A stretch of 60,000 bases of DNA from Nematostella vectensis (GCF_932526225.1 NC_064039.1:250001-310000), one strand, 5' to 3'; shown: positions 46,340-56,963, counted from the stretch's first letter. Notes: a model not told the origin generated them from the letters alone. Translations and numbers: made by a program.

Positions 46340-48339
46340 CTAAACATAATAAAAGGGGTATAAAACAGTTGTGCAGCAACTTATACCGGCCGTGACAAAA
46401 ATAATGTTAAAACATTAAAACAGTGTTAGAACGATATGTCGGAATTTTAGAACATTTAAAACGTTTTCGTGTATTTTGCTAACAAATGAAGAGTTGTAGA
46501 AATCTGTTACACTCAAAATTGTTTTTCATTAGAATACCGTGCCATGTGTCCTGTAGCGAAACATGACCTTTACATAACTCTTTGGAATACAAGTAAACAC
46601 AACTGAAAATCGAATAGTCATAGAAAAGTCACCTAGATACAAAGGGCCTCAGTACATACTTCAACTTCGACATACCCTAGATAGTAGAAACAGTCAAGCG
46701 GATAGAATCTCAAGGTCGTAGTTCAGATCTTCTTGTCAATGACTCCCTATGCTGTTACTCTTATCATCAGGATCACGCCCGCGCGATTTCCACGAATATA
46801 TAAGCCATAATTTTACAAGATTGTAGGAATTTGAGCAGAGAGTTCGTTAACTTGTTCGAAAGATTAAGACCTTTAAATATGTCATCAAAAACTTGGCGGC
46901 GCTAGATAGAGCCACTCTCAGTTTTCTCTGTAGAATGATTGACCAATAGCTCACTAGCCGTAGTTTTGTCCATCCTAGCACGGGGTACAGCAGGTCGCAA
47001 GACCACAAACTGGGCGTAAATTCTACAAAAGATACATCCAGAGAATTAGTAACAGAATGAACTCATGGGATTGGTTGTGGCAATGCTTGCGTGCGAGCAA
47101 AGAGTTCTCGCTCATCCGGCATGCGGCAGTGTAGACCAATGACCAATTACGGAAGAATTTTGCTAAGACATACATTATTGGTGTGAACTTGCAAAGCCTG
47201 GACAAGACGATATAGATAGCTAAAAACATCTATTTGGGGATGAAATGTTAAGAAAAGCACGTGGTTCATTGATCATTATTGCTTGTGACAACGTGAATAA
47301 GTTAAAAGAACTCATGCCGAGTTGAACTAATTACCTCTGCCTTGGAGTGAATTTAAACAAAGCCAAGGCAATAAAGGTTGGCCTGCACAGTATGTTTCTC
47401 TCAGTGACGTGCAGTGTTTGATTGACACAAGCATTTCCTTACTTCGCTTTAGGTGCGTGTGTTATGAAATTACAGACTCGGGCTGCTGCTTTTACGGTCC
47501 GGGTTAATAGAGAAAATGATGGCTAAGGATAGAAAAAGGAACACATGAGGGTGAAAGCCTGTTAAAAAATAAATCGCTAGCAACGGAACACAATAAAATA
47601 TAGCAGTTGGAGATAACAATAGGAGGTTTGTTTGCAGGACCCCGGGTGTGGAAATCCTTCGGATACTAAATTTTATCCAGCGACGAGTTTTCTGTAAATT
47701 TGAGAGCAGACTTGTCGTTGTTAAATTGCTACTTGGAAAAGTGTTAAAGTCAGAATTGATACTTGGAAAAGTGTTAAAGTCAGATAGTTTCTGGGTTTAA
47801 AAGTGTAAGTCAGCTATTTGTGTGAGGCTAGTTTCTATATCCTTGGTATTTTTTTACATTATTGTCCATTTTATTATTCTCATCTAGCAAATATTTTTTT
47901 ATGTTATGTTATGAGGATATAATTGTATTATCTTATTTCAATTTCACACGCACTTTTGGAATAGAATTTTCCCTAAGTATCCAAACGTATTTCACATAAT
48001 TTTTGAGAGTGACACCTAATATCAATACTGATAATGTACATGTGGTATTTTAGCGTCCGCTGCTAAATTGTGTCTGCTTTGCGCAGATTCAAGCGACCAC
48101 CCGTGTAAGATAGTCTAGTGTTCCCTTCTCTTTACCAACAAATCCAAAGGATTCCAGCTTTATAAGCATTTTGAATAATTACACTTAGGATATAATCATT
48201 TCATTTCGCTTCGGTTAAAAACCTCAACACAAATTTAGCCAATCCCAATCCTAGTTGTCCAGTATCCATACTTGCTTCCCTAACCTGAACTGGCGTTTAT
48301 CCCCGGAGAGGGGGGGGGATCTTCCCATGTCAACCTTAT
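46340..48339. other. No gene recognised upstream of the receptor
   Basis: The receptor 5' exon(s) may lie here but I could not place them. A 32-bp tandem duplication (ACTTGGAAAAGTGTTAAAGT) sits at about 47731-47785. Confidence 0.55.
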
Positions 48340-48544
48340 AGGGATGCTCGTCGTATTTTTTAGGAGTCTAAGTCAGGTCTCCGGTATTTTTTAGGGGGTA
48401 TCCGGGGAAAAAAGAAAGGCAATTCTCTTAAAAAATGGTATTTTTAGGGCTTTTGAGTTATATTTTAGAGTAGCAATTTTTGGTCGTGGAGGTATTTTTA
48501 GGGGTATTTTACCCCTTATGAAATTTACCGACGAGCATCCCTAC
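48338..48544. mobile_element. MITE with TIR GGGATGCTCGTCG and TA flanks
   Basis: TA-GGGATGCTCGTCG at 48339-48353 and CGACGAGCATCCC-TA at about 48529-48543 are perfect inverted ends. The interior carries several TATTTTTTAGG words. A truncated relative lies at 32600-32722. Confidence 0.78.
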
Positions 48545-49010
48545 CACTTTTACCCTGAAAGACCCCCCTCCCACCGGTCGTTTATTTTTCGGAGTTCGGA
48601 GTGAGCCGGGTTTGGTCGTCGGTCATATATGCTTTTGAGCTTAAAAGAAACATCAATGCCCCAATCCAGGGCAAACATTGATTTTGTAGGGAAGAAAGCT
48701 ACTTATTTAGAATAAATCACCTTTGAATACCAAAAATGTGCGAGAAACTACGGAACTACGGTGTAGATTTGTTACATTTTTTCGTTAATACATTGACCCC
48801 TTAACCGTCCTGTACCGGCCTTGAGAAGCACCCACAACCCAAAAATTCATAGATGCAAAATATACACAACAAGATGGAGATACTCAGGCATCAGTCTAAG
48901 GGATAAAAGGTCTTGAAGATATGCATCCAACCAAGGTAATAGCAACTACTCTTTAGCCAAATAATAACTCAGGTTCTTTGACAAATTTCAAATCAGATGG
49001 TTTTGCTCAC
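48545..49010. other. No gene recognised
   Basis: Mixed composition, no element or gene seen. Confidence 0.6.
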
Positions 49011-49011
49011 A

Positions 49012-49146
49012 ATTAGTTTGTTTGATACTAGGGATTTACAGGACCTTTTTAAAGTGCGCGCGCGAGCCACAGTTGTATAAGAAAACAAAGCGAAAGGCGC
49101 GCGTTTTTACTTAAAGGTCCTGTAAACTCCTAGTATCAAACAAATT
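49012..49146. repeat. Local fold-back, about 50-bp arms
   Basis: TTTGTTTGATACTAGGGATT... is inverted as ...CTCCTAGTATCAAACAAA around a 50-bp GC-rich loop with GCGCGCGCG and GGCGCGCG. It includes the left TIR of the next element, so the left end of that element was apparently duplicated in inverse. Confidence 0.75.
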
Positions 49147-49927
49147 ATTTTGTCGAAATCTAACATAATTTCTGGTGTAGATTACGAATATTGAGGTGTT
49201 TTTGTCCATTTCGGCTTAAAAGTTGACATTTTGGCGATTGCAATTTTACTTCCGGTCGAATAACGACGGAAATAAATTTACCCTATAGATTTTAACACTA
49301 ATTTGACAGTTAAATTTGACGCTTAAATGAAACGACCTTCTTAAATTTTAACAGCTACGAAAAATATTTCATCGGAAAATTTTATTCCTTCTTCACATCA
49401 CTGCAAAAGATCTTTGATAGAAATTCACTCTAACTTAGATTTTAAGGGTTTTTTTCGTTCTGCACGACACAAAATGCTGTGTTTTCCAAGTTCATCATCC
49501 AAGGTCATTTTGCAAATGCACCAAAACTCGCACAGCATAACAATCAACACTCGAAACATTCGTTCTCAAACTTTTCGGATGATGACTGTTTCGCCGAGGG
49601 TTTTTTACTAGGCATTGGCTGAGTGACCTTGGGTGGTTGGAAAAGCACAGCTTTTTGTGTCCCGCGAAACGTGAAAAAGTGACCTAATCTTATGATCAAA
49701 ACAAACCAAGTTTGAAAATATTTGCATCCAAGATTTTTTGCAGGGCAAAAACCATAAAATTAGTCTTAAAACCTATAGGGTAGGGTAGGGTAGGGTAGTA
49801 AAAATTGCTATGGCCAAAACGTCAACTTTTAGGCCAAAACGGGCAAAAAGACCTCGATATTCGTATTCAACGCCAGATTTTCTATTATATCCCAAATTTA
49901 CCCACGGGGTGTTTACAGGACCTTTAA
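49111..49927. mobile_element. 809-bp MITE with TTAA target duplication
   Basis: TTAA-AGGTCCTGTAAAC (49111-49127) and GTTTACAGGACCT-TTAA (ending 49927) delimit long imperfect inverted repeats. Matching inner blocks include ACGAATATTGAGGTGTTTTT near 49185 and its inverse near 49850, and AAAAGTTGACATTTTGGC and its inverse. TTAA duplication is typical of piggyBac and Kolobok families; which one is not decided. A TAGGG run lies at about 49778-49799. Confidence 0.82.
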
Positions 49928-50509
49928 AATCGCTTTGACAGAAAAACGAAGTCGGTTACCCCCCTTTTTTATGTGCTGAAATAGTTAAAAATATACGGAA
50001 AAATGATATACTGAAAAAAGAAAAAGTTGGATAGTAGAAGTTTGTTTTTCAAAATGGCGCTTTTTACCGTATAAATAGTTGCGAAAACAGTGTCTTTTAG
50101 TGCGGCAGCTCGACAAACAGAACTTAATTTTCTAAAGACTATAGGCACTGTTTTTTTTAAAACTAAGAGTACAGTGATTTTTCCTCTCGTCAAATGTACG
50201 CCCCTCTGTTGTGAAAACGAGGTTGGTTACCCCCATTTTTTATTACATTTTTTGAACGCCATTAACTTCAATATTGTTTATGCCAAGTTTTAAAAAATTA
50301 TGGGTAGTAGAACTATTTCAAGGGAATTACCTCAATCGGCTAACGGCAAGGGTTTCCTTGCACTGTTGCACTTGAGAAAATTCGTTCTAGTCACATACTG
50401 AGTCACATGAATGCGGTGACTACCATGTTGTGACTACTTCATGTAACCATATTAAAGTGTATCATAATAGTATATTATATTGTATTATAATTAATATTTA
50501 TATCCTCTC

Positions 50510-51150
50510 CTTAATTTTCCTGTATTCCCTTATATTTCTCTGGTTTACACTGTATTTCCCTGGTTTACCGTGTATTTACCTGTATTTCCCTATATTTCCC
50601 TGGTTTACCCTGTATTTCCCTGGTTTACCCTGTATCTTCCTGTATTCTCCTGTATTTTCTTGTATTTCCCTGTATTCTCCTGTAGTTTCTTGCATTCTCC
50701 TGTATTTTGTTGCATTTCCCTGTATTCTCCTGTATTTCCCTGTATTCTCCTGTATATCCCTGTATTCTCCTGTACTTTCTTGTATTTCCCTATATTCTCC
50801 TGTATTTCCCTGTATTTTCCTGTATTCTCCTGTATTTCCCTGTATTCTCCTGTATTTCCCTGTATTCTCCTGTATTTCCCTGTATTTTCAGTTATTTCCC
50901 TGTATTCTCCTGTATTTCCCTGTATTCTCCTGTATTCCCCTGTATTCCCCTGTATTTTCCTGTATTTCCCTTTATTCTCCTGTATTTCCCTGTATTCTCC
51001 TGTATTTCACTGTATTCTCCTGTATTCTCCTGTATTTCCCTGTATTCTCCTGTATTCCCCTGTATTTCCCTGTATTCTCCTGTATTTCATTGTATTCTCC
51101 TGTATTTCCCTGTATTCCCCTGTATTCCCCTGTATTCTCCTGTATTTTTT
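50510..51150. repeat. 10/20-bp array (TGTATTTCCCTGTATTCTCC)
   Basis: About 64 decamers of TGTATTYYCC alternating as a 20-bp unit. Stop-free in some frames, which gives spurious frames of up to 247 codons. Confidence 0.95.
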
Positions 51151-51164
51151 CACTACTGGAGTGC

Positions 51165-51350
51165 ACCATGTGAAATATCATGTGAAATGGATGCGAAGAA
51201 AGAAACATGTGAAATACATGATGTGAAATTCATAAGCATGTGAAATGCATATGAAATTTCTTCAAGGCCTATAAATAAATTTCACATCAATGTGAAATTG
51301 AAGTGAAATGAAATCTCTTGGTTTCCAGCATGTGAAATATGTGTGAAATA
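51165..51350. repeat. Dispersed ATGTGAAAT repeats
   Basis: About 12 copies of (C)ATGTGAAAT(A/G/T) with irregular spacing immediately after the decamer array. Confidence 0.75.
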
Positions 51351-52519
51351 TCCCTACCAAACGTGCATTCAAAATAATGCACAAAACAGGAAACGTACAT
51401 CGAAATTATCTAACTGTATAGTAAGACCTCTAAGAAGTAGGCGACATTTATAAAGCAGAATCCGGCTCACCCTAAGAATAATACATGACTTTGCCCAAGT
51501 GATTTGTGGGCCAGAATTGTTATTAAAATTTGTTTATCTGTTTTCATTGGAAATCTTTATTAAATTATAATTAAATTATAATTATTATTAAAAAAAATCG
51601 TGTTAAAGTTTAGAAAATATGGGATTGTAAAACACCGTACAGGTTTGTCCAAAAAAATGCATGTCATAAATGCATCAGTCCACATAATTTTTTATAGGCC
51701 GTGCAGGCTGAAAACATACAGTCAGTGTACAAAACACAGTATTCGACACTTTGGTGCTTTGTCGTTTTTGGTGCTTGTGCTCCGTAACACCAAACTACCC
51801 TAAAATGTCAAACGCGCCGCCTATCGCAATTTTTCCCGCGCTGCGCTGTTGAGGGCGCGCGAACAATTTCGAAATTATCAAATACTTATGTCCACTGACA
51901 TTATCAGCAGGGATAGTCAGAATCTTAATTCTTGAAGCTTCTATAAAATAATTCGCTATAATTTGTTTTCGTGTATATGTATAAAAGGTGTGTTCTTGTC
52001 TATTATTACGTGTGCGCATCGATGACGCAAGATATCAGGTTTAATAGTGAAACATTTAAAGCTAGTATAAGGCTAAGAGGAAATGCTGCACACTTTAATT
52101 TCACCTCGAACTGTTAGATCTCAGGTATGTTCAAATTTTATTTCCCAGTGGTGCTCGTAGATTTGTGCACTTTATTAGAGCGGTGGCTAAACTAGGCAAC
52201 AATGTCCCGGCAAAATTTTTTGCGCGTGCATGTTTCTGCCATAGCTCAGACACGAAATGTGTTACCACAACAATGTTGCCTTAGGTGGCTAAACGAGAAA
52301 GCATTGTGAAAACATGTAGATATGCAATAAACCCTTATGAAATGTACCTAGTTTGCAAAATAAATATTTGTCATCCATCTCTCGTCTGCTTGTAGTAAAG
52401 TCTAAATCAAACCGGAGTTGTATCATGTATCTGGGTTGTAACGCCAAGATTTTCGAATATTTCGTGGCAACAGTTTTGTATGGTTCATGATAAGAGCGGC
52501 TTATGTACTATATAGAAAA
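51351..52519. other. Spacer between inverted decamer arrays
   Basis: AT-rich, no gene recognised. Confidence 0.6.
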
Positions 52520-52735
52520 AATACAGGGGAATTCAGGAGAATACAGGGAAATACAGGATAATACAGGAAAATACAGGGGAATACAGGGGGGAAAAGGAGA
52601 ATACAGGGAAAAACAGTAGAATACAGTGAAATACAGGAGAATACAGGGAAATACAGTGGAATACAGAAGAATACAGGGAAATACTGAAGAATACAGGAGA
52701 ATACATGGAAATACAGGGAAATACAGGGAATTATT
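52520..52735. repeat. Decamer array in inverse orientation
   Basis: About 21 copies of ATACAGGGAA/ATACAGGAGA, the reverse complement of the 50510-51150 unit. Confidence 0.93.
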
Positions 52736-53140
52736 ATACGGCTACGATAGTACGCGCGCTGTGATTGGCTAATTTGTATTCAGACATTTCCGTATTGCCC
52801 GTCTCTGAGGGCATTACAGAATTCCGTATTGCCCTACGAAAAATTTTTCACAATCTTTTGGTTTTTGATATTTTTTCCACCTTCAAACTGCAAAACGAGC
52901 GACAGCAAACATTCGAGTAGCGAATTCTAACACCCAGAAGAAACGTTTTATCTGCAGCGGGCCGTTTTTTTCCGTATTCGGAGCGGGACATTTTGTGAGG
53001 TTTTTTGTGCCACAAAAAAGCGCGGATCGCCCCTCCGGGCCTCCCAGCCCCGTCTCCCGTCTTAGGCCTAGGAGGTGCGAATCCCCCCCCGAGCCCCCCA
53101 GCCCCGTCTCCCTCCTTCTATATATATCAAGCGTATAATG
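52736..53140. other. Transition into the GC-rich virus-like block
   Basis: TTCCGTATTGCC is repeated near 52788 and 52822. From about 53022 a 53-bp CCCAGCCCCGTCTCCC-containing word is duplicated (53045 and 53098). The left edge of the integrated element may be here, but no terminal repeat could be identified. Confidence 0.45.
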
Positions 53141-53258
53141 TTTCACGTACATGAATAATTAGGGCAATTGTTCATGTAGGCCGGGCGCGTTTCACGTACA
53201 TGAATAATTGGGGCAATTGCTGATGTAGGCAAAATCGATTTCACTTACATAAGCTTTT
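53141..53258. repeat. 49-bp direct repeats at the left flank of the virus-like block
   Basis: TTTCACGTACATGAATAATT starts at 53141 and 53190, with a degenerate third copy at 53239. Period 49 bp. The last copies overlap the predicted 3' end of the first element gene. Confidence 0.85.
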
Positions 53259-53548
53259 GGCGCCGCAGGGGCGCTTTCCAGCGCCCCTGCGGCGATACCG
53301 GATGCCACAGACACAGCATGGGTAACGGCAAAGGCGCGCTTATACTTCTTCCGCACCTGTCGATGATGCGTTATCTCGTTGTCTAGGACCGCCTGGGTGT
53401 CACATATTTTCTGGAGTCGAAAGCTTTGCACGTCGCCGCCGATGCTTGCCGGAGCGGTGGGCGTCGTGTGCGTTTGCGGGCAAGTCGGGGGGCAGACACT
53501 GGGGAGCGAGGGGTATATGGCACCGCTGCTAACGTCGCTGTTTGCCAT
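53192..53548 (-). CDS. Unknown small protein of the virus-like element
   Basis: 118 codons from ATG at 53548. N-terminal half is Pro/Ser/Thr-rich with several cysteines, followed by a basic stretch (RQVRKKYKR) and a mildly hydrophobic Ala/Gly segment (AVTHAVSVASGIAAGAL, about residues 73-89) that could be a membrane or amphipathic helix. It ends 16 bp before the neighbouring minor-capsid gene on the same strand, suggesting cotranscription. The codons for the Ala/Gly segment form a perfect DNA hairpin (53261-53294). Its last about 18 codons fall in the 49-bp repeats, so the true C-terminus is uncertain. No family recognised. Confidence 0.5.
   Translation of the reverse strand: MANSDVSSGAIYPSLPSVCPPTCPQTHTTPTAPASIGGDVQSFRLQKICDTQAVLDNEITHHRQVRKKYKRAFAVTHAVSVASGIAAGALESAPAAPKAYVSEIDFAYISNCPNYSCT
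53261..53294. repeat. Perfect 15-bp-arm hairpin
   Basis: CGCCGCAGGGGCGCT, loop TTCC, AGCGCCCCTGCGGCG. Fully complementary, GC-rich. Confidence 0.9.
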
Positions 53549-53564
53549 GCATGTTATGTCGGAC

Positions 53565-54254
53565 CTAGGTTAGCTCTAATAAGAGGCGAACAGGCTTGCC
53601 CTTAAAGTCCACCCGTCTACCGCGGTCATCCCTGATCCATATTCGGATACTCGAGACAAACTCAGAGGAAGACGCTGCGACACAAACGGGTATGTCGGGC
53701 CCATAGACGACTTTCTCGTGCGGCCTCCCGCGGGTTTCTAGGCAAGCGAGAACGTTTGAAGGCTCGTCTAAGGCGAGGCACTGCGTGCGGTCTACGATAT
53801 CGCAGAAGATGTAGAGGGCCTCTATTTTTGGCAAAGTCACCTTAAGTGGGGGCCCCCTCACGGGCAGTGCGAGGCCCCGCCCACCCAACTGATCGTCTTT
53901 AGCCTCTAGGCCAAATAGTGCGCAAAGCTCGGCGTTCAGGAACGCAATGCCATTGGACACGAGCACGATCTTCCCGGTGAGGGGATCCAGCTTCGCGCTC
54001 AGAATCTTGCTTTAAGCGCGGTTGATCGTTTCCACGATGGACTCGGTCGTGTGGTGCCCGGCTGGCAGAATTGCGATGGGCGGGAGGGAGGCTGCAGTCG
54101 TTATCTGATGCTCCCGCTGGAGATTATACCAGCTGTTAAACAGCGAGCACTGCCGGAGCGCCACGAAGCGTGGGCGCCTTATCGGCTGCTCGAAGAAGAG
54201 CGTCAGTTCGCCTCCGGTGAACACAGCATGTAGGACCACCATTGTGTTGAACAT
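53565..54254 (-). pseudogene. Penton-like minor capsid candidate, interrupted by one stop
   Basis: Two minus-strand pieces, 54254-54015 and 54011-53565, are in the same frame and are separated only by a TAA at 54014-54012, giving about 229 codons overall. The first piece has the pattern LPAGHHTTESIVETINRA, and the C-terminus has RIWIRDDRGRRVDFKGKPV followed by a hydrophobic strand. Such an early PxGxYT.ESL...LN motif and terminal D.xGR.VDF.G strand are common in single-jelly-roll penton or minor capsid proteins of Polinton/adintovirus-like elements; that assignment is inference. Shares a 30-bp divergent gap with the next gene. The internal stop suggests this copy is dead or the assembly has an error. 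Confidence 0.5.
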
Positions 54255-54284
54255 AGCCCGCCTTCGTGTTTAATAGGGCTGAGC

Positions 54285-55893
54285 ATGGATTGGGAAGGCT
54301 GGCGGATGCTGAACGAGGTTCCCCGAAGGAAGGAGGAGGAGACGAAGAAGGCGGCAGTTGCGGCGGGAGCCTCTATAGCCGAGCATATCAAACATGCTAT
54401 AGCCAAACAAGTCAATAAACCGGTTTCCCTAGGTTTCCCTAGGTCTCTGACCCTCGCGCAAAAGCTGCTCTACGCAGTGCCCGCGACCCCCGTGGAGAGC
54501 ACGGCCTCAGACATCACCCCACTACTCACGCAGCTGGAGATACACGTGGCTGAGGACAAATCTATCACGACTAGGGTCCGAGACATATTCAAAAAGACAG
54601 TAGTCACGCACAAGTCCGCCAAGGAGTCTCGCCGATGGCTATCGGAGCCTTCCTATGGGTACTGGCCACAGCAACTCAACTTTGCGGTCTGGTGCGCAAC
54701 CGCCGGATGTGGGGTGTCCCTAATTGACCCCACTTTCGCCACGCTCCCCTCTGTCATCAGGGGATTTCTAAGGTTTCACGGCTACTTTACCACCCGGAGG
54801 ATACTCTACGAGCTCGGCGCCCCCCTGCCTGGCGACAGCCCGTTCAAAAAGGTAACCCCCACAAGAAGGCCGCTTTCGAGCGTCTGTGTATAGAGTTCGG
54901 TTTTCCGCGTAAGCCGGACTTCCGATGGAAAGGCGGGCGGAACCACGGGCTAGGCGATGTGTTTGTGTTCTACCCGGGGGAGGGGTATCGCAACGTGCAC
55001 GTGATCCTTGGCGGCGGACGAGTATCCGAGCCACCTCAATCTGTTTAGCGACGGGCTAGGCGATGTGTTTGTGTTCTACCCGGGGGAGGGGTATCGCAAC
55101 GTGCACGTGATCCGTGGCGGCGGACGAGTATCCGAGCCACCTCAATCTGTTTAGCGACGAAGGTGGGACGTACAATAGTGGGAAGCAGGTGGGTTACATA
55201 CGCAACGACGACCACGGGGGCGTGCAATATAGCTGGTCTGCGCCTCCCAAAGGTGAGGGGCTGACAAAAGCAGGGCTAGGAAGACTCGATCGCTCGGTCG
55301 AGGCGTTCGTATACATACACAGTGCTTGGCGTGCAGGAAACGTCCGTTCCTCTATCGCGGGGGCCGGTGGGCCGGCCATGGAGGCGCAGGCGGAGTTCAC
55401 GAAGCTGCTCGAAGACGCGATCATAGAAAACGACATCGCTCAAAGCGTGCAAAGGTACCAGTTAGCCGTGCAGGAGGCCAAGGTGAGACTGAGTCTTGCG
55501 GTCGCACCAGGAGTGTGGCTGATGCCGAGCGATCTGGTGATAAACACGCAAAGCGTCGTGGGCTACAACAATAAGCTGCAGAAAGCCACGGACTCCATGA
55601 CGCTCGGCGCAAACGCGATCAACACCGAGACAAAGCCAGTCGGTGCTCATAACATGGCCGGTGGGCATCCTAGGGTGCAACACGTGACTGACCCTGGGAT
55701 CGACCGCGTGCCGTCCCGGCGGCAAAGCAAGGATTCCGCCCCTGCAAAAGTGCACGCAGAGGGCGAGGCCCCTGCCCCCTCTCCACGTACGCACGCTGCG
55801 CATAGCATGTCGGACGAAAATTGTGACCACACCGCCCTCAAGGCGGGGCTGTCGGCACTCGCGGTGGCCGCGGCGTATTACTTGTTCCGATGA
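54285..55893 (+). pseudogene. Membrane-anchored virion-type protein, broken by frameshifts and a 106-bp duplication
   Basis: ATG 54285 opens a 202-codon frame ending at 54893. From about 54870 a second frame stays open to a stop at 55048. A third frame is open from about 55100 to 55893. The pieces overlap end to end and read as consecutive parts of one protein of roughly 500 residues. Breaks seen: one frame change near 54855-54875, a tandem 106-bp duplication (54947-55052, 55053-55158), and another change near 55110. The N-terminal part is charged and helical. The third part has a Gln/Glu-rich helical region, then a Pro/Ser-rich segment with the motif RTHAAHSM, and ends in a single transmembrane segment (LKAGLSALAVAAAYYLF). 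There is no ATG in the third part at its open start. Tail-to-tail overlap of 16 nt with the following minus-strand gene. Family function not known; virion association is inferred from context. Confidence 0.6.
54947..55158 (+). repeat. 106-bp tandem duplication
   Basis: Copies 54947-55052 and 55053-55158 differ at one base (CCTTGG versus CCGTGG). 106 is not a multiple of 3, so it shifts the frame of the host gene. The near identity indicates recent origin or an assembly artefact. Confidence 0.95.
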
Positions 55894-56857
55894 CTGCTTT
55901 GCATTCGACGAACCAAGAACGCGGCTACGGCTAGAATGAGCAGCCACGCATTTTCGCCAAGGAATTTCACCGCTTCTCCTGCAGCCTTAAACACGAAGTT
56001 CGCGATGCTGCCTACTAGCCCGGGGAGAAGCTCGCCTAGCTTTTTCCCGATGGCCTTAAGCCCGTTACCGACCCCCCTGGCCACGGAGGAGAGCGACTTG
56101 CCGAGCGACGTCACAATGACCGCGATCGTCGTCGCTACGGCCAACCCGATGGCGGTGACGATAAAGCCGTACTTTTTGAAGATGGCTTTGATGCGCTCTC
56201 TTAGCGGCTTTTGGTTCTCGAGCTCTCGGTTTTCGCGTTCTAGTCCGTCAATCTCGGACAGCCTCTCCTCGTTGCGCTCACGGGCCTCTTGGCGGCTACT
56301 CTCTGACGTGTTAGGGTCGTCAATGGTCTCCCTGTCTGTGGCTACCACCCCTTGCAGCTCTTGGACCCGTTCTGTGTTCTCCTGGATGATCGCGTCTACC
56401 TCTGGCATGGACCCCATCGCCAGCCTGAAGCCTCTCAGCGTTGCAAAGTCCTGTCGGACGCCCCCGTCCTCGTTGAATAGCTGTCTTGGTTTAGACCAAC
56501 CTCCTTTGCCGAGGTTGCGAACCTGTATTAGCGTCTTTCCCCTCCGGTCTGACTGGAACCGTAGCAGATTCTCGTTAAGGTCTGGGTATTCCTTCCTGAG
56601 GGACTGGAGACCAAGTCTTGTCGCTGCACCCTCTGTGATGAACGAGGTTTCAGCGCTTGCCTTCCGGCGGTTTGCGTTGCGCTTCGCGTAGCCATGCCAT
56701 GCGCAGCATGCGTACGCGACGACGTGCTCGTCATTGGGATCGACTTCCCATCGTCGGGGTCAAACGGGATAAGGGGCGTCGTCTCGTCGTCCCCCGCCCC
56801 GCGATCGGCGGACGTACCCGGCAAGGTATCGTCAATGTCAACGTCAACATCACCCAT
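55878..56857 (-). pseudogene. Coiled-coil membrane protein of the virus-like element, one frameshift
   Basis: Starts at ATG 56857. The first frame (56857 to 56528) encodes a very acidic N-terminus and a basic RTHAAHGMATRSATQT region. Near 56660-56690 the reading switches to a second frame, open continuously to the stop at 55878 (the ATG at 56417 is internal). Whole length about 326 codons. Second part: a long Glu/Arg coiled coil (about 56350-56200), then a hydrophobic helix (FIVTAIGLAVATTIAVIV), a Gly/Lys amphipathic stretch (GVGNGLKAIGKKLGELLPG), and a C-terminal hydrophobic helix (AWLLILAVAAFLV). The two-helix tail suggests membrane insertion or lysis-type activity, comparable in layout only to minor virion proteins of adeno-like viruses; this is inference. 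Confidence 0.6.
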
Positions 56858-56963
56858 GATGCGTGCGCATAACTCGTGCTATGCTATGTTAGACATGTCT
56901 AACAGTCTGCACCATAGCCACGCGACTTCGTACTTTATGTGTATACACATATGATATACGTAC
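56858..56963. promoter_or_regulatory. Divergent promoter region with two 16-bp palindromes
   Basis: The 106-bp gap between divergent genes holds GTTAGACATGTCTAAC (56888-56903) and TATGTGTATACACATA (56936-56951), both perfect palindromes 32 bp apart. AGACATGTCT also fits the p53-family half-site RRRCWWGYYY. Function as a shared operator/promoter is inference. Confidence 0.55.

Noticed and set aside
50430-51243. 247-, 218- and 178-codon Cys/Pro/Tyr frames
   Set aside because: All three frames of the decamer array are open together, as expected for a stop-free repeat.
52883-53152. 89-codon Gly-rich minus frame at the edge of the virus-like block
   Set aside because: It consists mainly of a duplicated GC-rich word and lacks any family or motif.
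55114-55893. 259-codon frame as an independent gene
   Set aside because: Its first codon is GTG inside the 106-bp duplication; better explained as the 3' part of the broken 54285-55893 gene.
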